A stretch of DNA of 12,597 bases, taken from Desulfobacteraceae bacterium UBA2771 (GTDB lineage: Bacteria > Desulfobacterota > Desulfobacteria > Desulfobacterales > Desulfosarcinaceae). Within the stretch, counting starts at the first letter, position 1. Each line of letters opens with the position of its first letter. A program made the translations under genes and the position numbers. Shown piece by piece: positions 6,706-12,597 of the stretch. Under the pieces are notes generated by a model. It searched no databases and was not told where the DNA came from. It saw only the letters and a list, made by a program, of their open reading frames with translations. The stretch covers positions 7,703 to 20,299 of the forward strand of contig DEIP01000088.1 of NCBI GenBank assembly GCA_002352605.1. Reading direction: 5' to 3'.

Positions 6706-9035
6706 TGAGCGATTATACCATCGGGGTGGTGGGAAACCCCAACTGCGGCAAAACCACCTTGTTCAACGCACTGACCGGGGCCAAACAGCGGGTCGGCAAC
6801 TGGCCCGGGGTCACCGTCGATCGCAAAATCGGTGAATACACCCACAAAGGTAAAAAAATCGAGGTTGTGGACCTTCCCGGCATTTATTCTCTGTCGGCGG
6901 CATCGCTGGATGAAGAGGTGGCCCGGGATTACGCCCTCTCCGGGGAGGCGGACCTGATCGTCAACATCATCGATGCCTCCAACCTGGAACGAAACCTCTA
7001 TCTCACCGTTCAATTGATGGAGATGAAGGTGCCCCTAGTGGTGGTTCTCAACATGATGGACATCGCCAAAAGCCGCAAGATTGAAATCGATGTTGCCGGG
7101 TTGTCCAGGCAGCTGGGCTGTCCGGTGGTCCCCATCGTAGCCGCCAAAGGTGAAGGCATTGAAGCACTCAAGTCCGAGATTAACCGGGCGGCCAAGGAGA
7201 GATCCGTTTCAGGGATCCAGGTGATCTATCCCGTTGAGATTCAGGAAGCGGTGGATGCGTTGATCCCCGTGATCCAAAGCGCGACGTCGCAGAAAAAAAT
7301 GAACCCGCGCTGGGCCGCCCTAAAACTGCTGGAGGGCGATGCGCTGGTCTCCGGACTCGTGGGGAATGCGGCCGATGAAGTTCTTACCCCGCACCTTGAA
7401 AACATAGAAGAGAAGCTCGGGGACGAGGCCGATATCATGATAGCCGACAGCCGCTATGGGCTGATCAGCCGGCTGACCAAGGAGACGGTTAAAAAGGGCG
7501 CCCGTGTCAGCAGAACCATGTCGGATAAAATCGACCGTATCGTTCTCAACCGCGCCCTGGGCATCCCCATTTTCCTGGCGGCCATGTACCTGATGTTCAT
7601 GTTTACCATCAATCTCGGCGGCGCTTTTATCGACTTTTTTGACATTTTCGCCGGTACCATTTTTGTGGACGGCTTTGGTGCGCTGCTGGCGGCCATGGGC
7701 TCACCCGACTGGCTCAACGCGATCCTGGCCGGCGGCATCGGCGGCGGCATCCAGACCATCGCCACTTTTATTCCGCCCATTGGCTTCATGTTTCTGTGTC
7801 TCTGCTTTCTGGAAGACTCCGGCTACATGGCCCGGGCCGCCTTTGTCATGGACCGCTTCATGCGGGTGATCGGCCTGCAGGGTAAATCCTTCGTCCCCAT
7901 GCTGGTGGGGTTCGGGTGCAATGTGCCGGCCATCATGGCCACGCGCACCCTGGAAAATCAGCGTGACCGTACCCTGACCATCATGATGAATCCCTTCATG
8001 TCCTGCGGCGCGCGACTGCCGGTGTATGCACTCTTTGCCGCCGCCTTTTTCCCCGTGGGGGGACAGAACCTCGTTTTCGGGCTCTATCTGGTGGGAATCG
8101 GCTTTGCCGTTCTGACCGGGCTTGTTCTAAAAAACAGCCTGCTAAAGGGAGATATTACTCCCTTTGTAATGGAGCTGCCGCCCTACCACCTGCCCACGGT
8201 AAGGGGCGTGCTGCTGGGGGCCTGGGATCGCCTCAAGACCTTCATTTTTCGCGCCGGCAAAGTCATCATCCCCGTTGTGGTGGTGTTGAGTTTCTTGAAC
8301 TCCCTGGGCACCGACGGCTCTTTCGGAAACGAGGACAGTGACAAGTCCGCCTTGAGCTATATCGGCAAATCGATCACCCCGGTGTTCGCCCCCATGGGGC
8401 TGACCGAAGAGAACTGGCCGGCCACCGTGGGTATCTTCACCGGCATTTTTGCCAAGGAAGCGGTGGTGGGGACCCTGGATGCCATGTATTCCCAGATGGA
8501 CGCCGCTGCGGCCGGTGAAGAAGAGGCCGAAGAAGCCTTTAATTTCTGGGGCGGCATCAAGGAATCCTTCGTCACCATTCCGGAGAATCTGATGGGTGTG
8601 GCGGCTACCCTGCTCGACCCGCTGGGCTTGTCTGTCGGGGATGTGAGCACGGTGGAAACCGCAGCCGAGGAGCAGGAAGTTGCTGTCGGAACATTGGGCG
8701 CCATGGTGCGCCTGTTTGACGGAAAAATCGGCGCCTTTGCCTATCTTCTCTTTATCCTGCTCTATTTTCCGTGCGTGGCCGCCATCGCCGCCGTATATCG
8801 CGAGACCAATCTGAAGTGGACCGCGTTTGCAGGCGCCTGGACCACAGGTCTGGCCTATATGGCCGCCACCCTGTTCTATCAGCTGGCCACCTTGGGTCGT
8901 CATCCGGTCTCTTCGCTGGCATGGACAGCGGTCCTGCTCGGATTTTTTGCCGCCATCGTTTTTATGATGCGATATCTGGGGAGACAAGATGGCGAAACGT
9001 TATCCCTCGCCCTTCCCAAAGCGGCCAAAGCTTAA
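6705..9035 (+). CDS. feoB: FeoB Fe(II) transporter
   Basis: At 776 residues it has the usual FeoB length. The N-terminal G domain has G1 'GNPNCGKT' (10-17), the 'NWPGVTVD' switch region (32-39), G3 'DLPG' (56-59), G4 'NMMD' (116-119) and a G5-like 'AAKG' (146-149). A helical GDI-like domain runs to ~270. The membrane part follows from ~285, with the two conserved gate motifs 'GFGCNVPAI' and 'FMSCGARLPVY', each with its cysteine. An acidic Ala/Glu-rich insert ('AAAAGEEEAEEAF') lies in a loop near 605. It imports Fe(II) across the inner membrane. Start and stop codons interlock with feoA2. All key residues look intact and I see no frameshift. Confidence 0.98.
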   Translation: MSDYTIGVVGNPNCGKTTLFNALTGAKQRVGNWPGVTVDRKIGEYTHKGKKIEVVDLPGIYSLSAASLDEEVARDYALSGEADLIVNIIDASNLERNLYLTVQLMEMKVPLVVVLNMMDIAKSRKIEIDVAGLSRQLGCPVVPIVAAKGEGIEALKSEINRAAKERSVSGIQVIYPVEIQEAVDALIPVIQSATSQKKMNPRWAALKLLEGDALVSGLVGNAADEVLTPHLENIEEKLGDEADIMIADSRYGLISRLTKETVKKGARVSRTMSDKIDRIVLNRALGIPIFLAAMYLMFMFTINLGGAFIDFFDIFAGTIFVDGFGALLAAMGSPDWLNAILAGGIGGGIQTIATFIPPIGFMFLCLCFLEDSGYMARAAFVMDRFMRVIGLQGKSFVPMLVGFGCNVPAIMATRTLENQRDRTLTIMMNPFMSCGARLPVYALFAAAFFPVGGQNLVFGLYLVGIGFAVLTGLVLKNSLLKGDITPFVMELPPYHLPTVRGVLLGAWDRLKTFIFRAGKVIIPVVVVLSFLNSLGTDGSFGNEDSDKSALSYIGKSITPVFAPMGLTEENWPATVGIFTGIFAKEAVVGTLDAMYSQMDAAAAGEEEAEEAFNFWGGIKESFVTIPENLMGVAATLLDPLGLSVGDVSTVETAAEEQEVAVGTLGAMVRLFDGKIGAFAYLLFILLYFPCVAAIAAVYRETNLKWTAFAGAWTTGLAYMAATLFYQLATLGRHPVSSLAWTAVLLGFFAAIVFMMRYLGRQDGETLSLALPKAAKA

Positions 9036-9042
9036 TGTCGCA

Positions 9043-9150
9043 GGTAACCGTTCACGGGTTCAGAGGTTCGGGGTTAACCCAAGATATCACAACCAAGGTA
9101 ACCCTGAACGGTGAACGCTGAACCTGTGAACCCTTACGGTTGCCGTTTTT
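9043..9150 (+). repeat. GTTCA/TGAAC inverted-repeat array, possible terminator after feoB
   Basis: GTTCA-type units at 9050, 9058 and 9066 face four TGAAC units at 9105, 9112, 9119 and 9127, spaced 7-8 bases. The outer arms GGTAACCGT (9043-9051) and ACGGTTGCC (9136-9144) pair with one G-U and are followed by GTTTTT. The whole can fold into a long imperfect hairpin ending in a short T-run. It could terminate part of the transcripts after feoB, stabilise the feoAAB mRNA, or be a dispersed extragenic repeat. It occupies most of the only real gap in the feoA-to-ATPase gene string. Confidence 0.5.
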
Positions 9151-9191
9151 AAGATAGCTGGCAATCGACCCTGCACCAGAGGACGGTAAAA

Positions 9192-9413
9192 ATGATTCTG
9201 TCAGATGTAAAGCAATACCTTGTAAAGCATCAGCGAGCGCCCCTCGGGGATCTTTGCAATCATTTCGATATCGAAGCGGATGCCATGCGGGGCATGCTGG
9301 AACAGTGGCTCCGCAAGGGCAGGGTCCAGAAGTTTACCGGAGAGGCGAGTTGTGACAAGGCATGCTGTAAATGCGACCCTGCCGTCATGGAAATTTATGA
9401 GTGGCGCCCATGA
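9192..9413 (+). CDS. feoC: FeoC-like winged-helix protein with Cys cluster
   Basis: It is 73 residues long. The ATG at 9192 follows an AGAGGACGG purine stretch. Residues 1-48 form the FeoC winged helix: 'MILSDVKQYLVKHQRAPLGDLCNHFDIEADAMRGMLEQWLRKG' split over adjoining helices. Residues 54-61 hold four cysteines (C54, C58, C59, C61), as expected for the FeoC wing, where an oxygen-sensitive Fe-S cluster has been described in enterobacterial homologues. Likely role: regulating FeoB stability or activity, or acting as an iron-sensing regulator. It overlaps the next gene by 17 bases if that gene starts at 9397. Confidence 0.88.
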   Translation: MILSDVKQYLVKHQRAPLGDLCNHFDIEADAMRGMLEQWLRKGRVQKFTGEASCDKACCKCDPAVMEIYEWRP

Positions 9414-10017
9414 AGCCGTGGCCCGAACCCTGTTGGTCATCGGCGTACACACGGAGGAACGCGCTTTTGGCAAGCACGTTGCGGATGAGGCCGAAAAATC
9501 GGGAATTCATGTCCTTTGTGTGGACCACGGCTTGTCCCATAAACGGCGTTACGGCGATTTTTTCTACCATAGCACCTTTCTTAAGGAGCTTTATCTTCAG
9601 CTGAACCAGCAGATTCAGGGCAAGTACCCGCTGGTGATCGATCTGCATAGCGGTGTTAACGAACCCGGCCGCTTTGCGGAAATCTACTGCAAAGAGACCG
9701 GCTTTCTTGACGCCCTGGGCCGGTTTTTGAAAGCGGATTGGGGGGCCGGAAGCCGAGAGCCGGAAGCGATTCGGATGCTCAAAATCGTCAAAGATACAAG
9801 CCGATGCGACGGGCACCCGAAGCAGGGCTACTCCGTATGTCGGAGTTTTATTCCCGAAACGGTGTGGGCAGGAGGCCACTATCTGTATGTCGGCCTCGAG
9901 ATCTATCTATCGGCCCTTGGTGAGGGAAGTCCGGAGGAGTGGCGATTCGCCCGGCGAATTATAAATTGTATTCACAGTTGTTACCGGAAACAAAAAGATG
10001 GCTGCCATCAACAATAA
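9397..10017 (+). CDS. putative zinc hydrolase, AstE/aspartoacylase (M14-like) or N-formylglutamate amidohydrolase-like
   Basis: It is 206 residues long from the ATG at 9397. The frame is open further upstream, but only inside feoC; a GTG at 9418 is an alternative. The likely zinc ligands are H18 and E21 in 'GVHTEERAFG' (HxxE) and H84 in 'LVIDLHSGVNEPG' (DLH). This layout matches succinylglutamate desuccinylase/aspartoacylase and related carboxypeptidase-fold enzymes. The C-terminal 'GGHYLYVGLEIYLS' may carry the catalytic or structural Glu. It is shorter than typical AstE (~320 residues) and lacks a clear C-terminal beta domain. There is no signal peptide, so it is likely cytoplasmic. The substrate is unknown. 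It overlaps feoC by 17 bases and the ATPase gene by 20 bases, so it is part of the same translational unit. Family assignment rests on motifs only. Confidence 0.55.
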   Translation: MSGAHEAVARTLLVIGVHTEERAFGKHVADEAEKSGIHVLCVDHGLSHKRRYGDFFYHSTFLKELYLQLNQQIQGKYPLVIDLHSGVNEPGRFAEIYCKETGFLDALGRFLKADWGAGSREPEAIRMLKIVKDTSRCDGHPKQGYSVCRSFIPETVWAGGHYLYVGLEIYLSALGEGSPEEWRFARRIINCIHSCYRKQKDGCHQQ

Positions 10018-12211
10018 AATTAAAATCCAACATGCTGTTACTGGACGGATCCGGTTTAAGATCCCTTCCATTCGATTCAATGCGAAGGCATCGCAGCGTT
10101 TTGAAGATCGTTTCAATGAGATGAATGGCATTCGGTGGGTTGGAAGCAATCTCAAAAGCGCCAGCCTGATTGTCCGTTACGATCACCATGTTATCAGTCG
10201 CAACGATGTTATTGAAAGACTGAAAGGGGTTCCGGTGGCCGGCCAGGCGGTCTCACCCGGAAAAAAACTCACCCCTATCAAGCCCGCGGGTGCCTCCAGG
10301 GATAATGCCTTGAAATCGGCACTGGGGCGTTTCGTGGGCATGACCCTGTTGGTAGGGGTGGTCTTTGTCAGGGAAGTCATACTGAAAAGGCCCCTTGCAC
10401 AGACGCTTTTCAGCCCACTTGGCATGATTACTTCGCTGGCGGCCCTGCCGCTGGTCAAAAAGGGATTTGAGAAATTAAAAGAAGGCCGGCTGACCCTTGA
10501 AAGCTTTTTGGGCGGCAGCATCATTGCGGCCGTGGCAGCCGGTGAGGCTGCGGCCGCCCTTGAGATTTTATGGGTCACCAGCGGCGGGGAACTTCTTCAG
10601 AACTGGATTACCGAGCGCTCCCACCGGGCCATCCGGGATATTCTGCGGGTCACCGAAAAGGAAACCTACATTCTTACCGGCGGTGTGGAAGTGAGCATCC
10701 CCGTAAACCGGGTGCAACCCGGCGATACCGTGGTGCTGCACACCGGTGAGAAGATTGCGGTGGACGGCAAGATCATCAAGGGTGAGGCGGTTGTCGACGA
10801 CTCCCCCATCACCGGACGGGCCGAACCCGCAGCCAGGGCCAAAGGGGACAAGGTTTTTGCCGGCACCTTTGTGCGCCAGGGGGTGATCTTTGTCGAGGCG
10901 CAGGAGGTGGGGGACCGCACCTACCTGGCCCGCATCCTGCGCATGGTGGAAGATTCCCTGGAAAACAAGGCCCCCATCGAGGGAGTGGCCGACCGGCTGG
11001 CCCAAAACCTGATAAAGGCTGGTTTTGCGGTGACCCTGGCCACCTTGGTTTTGACCCGTAGCGCCTGGCGCGCCTTTACCGTGATGCTGGTCATGGCCTG
11101 TCCCTGCGCCACGATCCTGGCAGCCTCTACGGCCATCAGCGCCGCCATAAACGCCGCGGCCCGGCGCCACATCCTGATCAAAGGCGGACGCTATTTGGAA
11201 GAGGCCGGCCGGGCCAACGTGATCTGCTTCGATAAAACCGGCACGTTGACCACCAACGAACCCGTATTGAAACAACTGGTCAACTTCAACGGCCTGCCCG
11301 AAGATGAACTGCTGCAGCTGGCCTATTCCACCGAGATCCACAACAGCCATCCCGTGGCCCTGGCCATCAAGAGCGAGGCCCGGAAACGGGGTATCACCCC
11401 CATTCACCACGAGGTGTGTGAATATTTTCTCGGCAAGGGGGTCCGTTCGGAGATCCATGGGGAAGAGGTCCTGGTGGGCAGTCACAAGCTCATGGAGCAG
11501 TTCGCCGTTAATCCGGACATGGTGAGAACACATCTTGAAAAAGTTAAAAAGCGGGGGTTGACCCTGGTCTTTATCGCTAAAAAACGGGAGCTGTTGGGGG
11601 TCGTCGGCTTTGCCAACCAGGATCGAGCAGGTGTGGTCGACGTGGTTCGACATCTAAAAAATGACGGTTTTGATAAGACGGCCATGATCACGGGGGATTC
11701 AAAATACTCGGCCCTTGAGATGGCCAAAAGACTCAATTTCGACGAATGCCGCTATTCCGTCCTGCCCGAGGAAAAGGCCGATATCGTTGCCGGATTGAGG
11801 ACCAACGGTGACAGGGTGCTCATGGTGGGCGACGGCATCAACGACGCCCTGGCCCTGGCCGAGGCTGATATCGGGATCGCCATGGGCGCCGGCGGATCCG
11901 AAGTGGCCATCGAGGCGGCCGATATCGCCCTGGTCAAGGACGATCTGAAGGGCGTGGTGTATGTCCGCAGCCTGAGCCGGGCAACCCTCAAGGTGGTCCA
12001 CCAGAATTTCTGGATCGCCACCGGCTCGAACATCGCCGGTGTAACCCTGGGGGCGTTGGGGCTGTTGTCGCCGGTGATGGCCGGAATGATTCACATTACC
12101 CACACCCTGGGTATTCTGGCCAATTCGAGCCGGCTGCTGTTTTATGATCCGCCCCCTGTTTTTTTCAACGGCATTGCGCAGCCGTCAACTAAGGGTCACG
12201 GTAAGAAATAA
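9998..12211 (+). CDS. P1B-type metal-transporting ATPase (FezB/P1B-6- or CtpC-like)
   Basis: It is 737 residues long. Residues 1-80 form an HMA-like fold without the CxxC metal site, beginning 'KIQHAVTGRIRFKIP'. Membrane helices follow at ~113-150 and ~166-190. The actuator domain (~225-310) has 'TGRAEP' at 272-277, where most P-type ATPases have TGES. The membrane metal site carries 'ACPCATILA' (CPC 368-370), followed by 'ISAAINAAARRHILIKGGRYLEEAGR', a CtpC-like stretch. The phosphorylated Asp is D412 (DKTGT); the ATP-binding HP is 451-452; TGDS is 565-568; GDGIND is 611-616. The last helix ends 'MAGMIHITHTLGILANSSRLL', with two His. It probably moves a metal ion, most likely Fe(II) from context, out of the cytosol or into a vesicle. 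The ATG at 9998 lies within the 3' end of the preceding gene. Confidence 0.88.
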   Translation: MAAINNKIKIQHAVTGRIRFKIPSIRFNAKASQRFEDRFNEMNGIRWVGSNLKSASLIVRYDHHVISRNDVIERLKGVPVAGQAVSPGKKLTPIKPAGASRDNALKSALGRFVGMTLLVGVVFVREVILKRPLAQTLFSPLGMITSLAALPLVKKGFEKLKEGRLTLESFLGGSIIAAVAAGEAAAALEILWVTSGGELLQNWITERSHRAIRDILRVTEKETYILTGGVEVSIPVNRVQPGDTVVLHTGEKIAVDGKIIKGEAVVDDSPITGRAEPAARAKGDKVFAGTFVRQGVIFVEAQEVGDRTYLARILRMVEDSLENKAPIEGVADRLAQNLIKAGFAVTLATLVLTRSAWRAFTVMLVMACPCATILAASTAISAAINAAARRHILIKGGRYLEEAGRANVICFDKTGTLTTNEPVLKQLVNFNGLPEDELLQLAYSTEIHNSHPVALAIKSEARKRGITPIHHEVCEYFLGKGVRSEIHGEEVLVGSHKLMEQFAVNPDMVRTHLEKVKKRGLTLVFIAKKRELLGVVGFANQDRAGVVDVVRHLKNDGFDKTAMITGDSKYSALEMAKRLNFDECRYSVLPEEKADIVAGLRTNGDRVLMVGDGINDALALAEADIGIAMGAGGSEVAIEAADIALVKDDLKGVVYVRSLSRATLKVVHQNFWIATGSNIAGVTLGALGLLSPVMAGMIHITHTLGILANSSRLLFYDPPPVFFNGIAQPSTKGHGKK

Positions 12212-12339
12212 TTCCACACGATTGCGCCGGATTTGGGTTTGTCTACAAGGCAGATCCACCGGCGCATATCGAGATACGTGTCGGTGGATGTAACGCAGTA
12301 GACGGGCAAAAAAACAAGCAAGATGTGGAATTATTTTTT
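12206..12339 (+). repeat. nested inverted repeat with terminal T-run after the ATPase gene
   Basis: Three nested dyads share one centre. The outer is a perfect 13-bp pair, AAATAATTCCACA (12206-12218) with TGTGGAATTATTT (12324-12336). The middle is GTCTAC/GTAGAC (12241-12246 with 12298-12303). The inner is ATCCACCG-GCGCATAT (12254-12269) with ATACGTGT-CGGTGGAT (12274-12289), 15 of 16 pairs counting two G-U, around a CGAG tetraloop. T6 at 12334-12339 makes it terminator-like for the ATPase transcript, and the outer left arm includes the ATPase stop codon. A small MITE-like element with 13-bp terminal repeats is the alternative. Confidence 0.55.
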
Positions 12340-12392
12340 GCCGGGGCTCTAAAATCGATTGCACGGAATAACCCAGGAACAAGGAGAGATCA

Positions 12393-12597
12393 ATGATGCA
12401 AAACCCAGCAAACGGTACAGAAGCGATGCAGGCCGGTCCGGAGAGTTGCCCGGAGAATCACGGCCAGCCGGCAACAGGGCCGGTTCCCGGTGAGCAGGCC
12501 ATGGGACAGGCGGGAGGCATGCCCACGGGACAGGCCGGACCGACGGGGAGCGGACAGGCAGACGTCCAGTTCCAGGGAATGACCCAAGAGATGGGCG
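12393..12597 (+). CDS. Gly/Gln/Pro-rich protein, start only (runs off the window)
   Basis: An ATG at 12393 (second in-frame ATG at 12396) is preceded by a strong AAGGAG (12381-12386) at 6-9 bases. The frame stays open for 68 codons to the window edge, so the gene is partial. The visible N-terminus is hydrophilic and low-complexity, rich in Gly, Gln, Pro, Ala and Met, with a loose repeat of 'GQAGG/TGQAG/SGQA' units. It has one Cys and one His and no signal peptide or membrane segment so far. I do not recognise the family. Its place directly after the ATPase suggests a role in the same iron system, possibly as a disordered tether or surface region before a folded domain that lies beyond the window. 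Confidence 0.7.
   Translation, partial: MMQNPANGTEAMQAGPESCPENHGQPATGPVPGEQAMGQAGGMPTGQAGPTGSGQADVQFQGMTQEMG

Noticed and set aside
8142..8987. 281-codon minus-strand open frame opposite feoB
   Set aside because: It is antisense to the conserved membrane part of FeoB, rich in His/Gly/Gln as expected of a reverse-strand shadow, with no motif.
9043..9150. CRISPR-like array
   Set aside because: The units are only 5 bases, with 2-3-base spacers and opposing orientation; it is an inverted-repeat structure, not repeat-spacer DNA.
9280..9396. 39-codon N-terminal extension of the putative hydrolase
   Set aside because: It is out of frame within feoC and gives a Cys/Arg/Ser-rich peptide without hydrolase similarity; the ATG at 9397 fits where the conserved sequence begins.
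10568..11653. 361-codon minus-strand open frame opposite the P-type ATPase
   Set aside because: It overlaps every catalytic motif of the ATPase on the other strand and has no recognisable domain.

Overview
The window looks like a chromosomal segment of an anaerobic Desulfobacterota bacterium (Desulfobacteraceae/Desulfosarcinaceae-like). This is an inference. It rests on the tandem feoA-feoA-feoB-feoC arrangement, a MerR/PAS/cyclase-like regulator, an IS91-family remnant of a type I associate with this group, and moderately high GC with GC-rich codon use. No rRNA, tRNA or CRISPR array was seen.

Layout. The left third (1-5444) is a mosaic of unrelated genes: a MerR-type regulator fused to a degenerate class III cyclase-like domain (+), a FapA/DUF342 protein (-), a decayed IS91-family transposase fragment (-), a small protein with a DUF2786-like N-terminus and a very basic tail (+), and a single-domain CheY-like response regulator (-). 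The last two converge on a strong hairpin at 4910-4939. A long non-coding stretch (5445-6199) follows. Its first part holds nothing I recognise. Its last ~330 bases hold several inverted repeats, a sigma70-like promoter, a compact potentially structured RNA and an intrinsic-terminator-like hairpin, all directly upstream of the iron genes.

The right half (6200-12597) is one co-directional, tightly packed iron locus: feoA1, feoA2, feoB (overlapping start/stop codons), a gap carrying a repeat/terminator-like structure, then feoC, a small AstE/aspartoacylase-like putative zinc hydrolase and a P1B-type metal ATPase (both with overlapping junctions). After a 180-base gap with an elaborate nested inverted repeat, a Gly/Gln/Pro-rich protein starts and runs off the window.

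How the genes may work together. FeoA/FeoB/FeoC import Fe(II) across the inner membrane. The downstream ATPase has an N-terminal domain without CxxC but with an H...GRxRxK motif, a CPC transmembrane motif and a feo neighbourhood. As I recall, these features resemble the P1B-6 (FezB) ATPases of ferrosomes, iron-storing vesicles first described in Desulfovibrio magneticus. The most interesting hypothesis is that this is a feo-linked, ferrosome-like iron storage or iron-homeostasis locus with two extra components (the putative metallohydrolase and the low-complexity protein), controlled by a structured, possibly riboswitch-like leader. The gene identities are well supported. The ferrosome and riboswitch interpretations are inferences.
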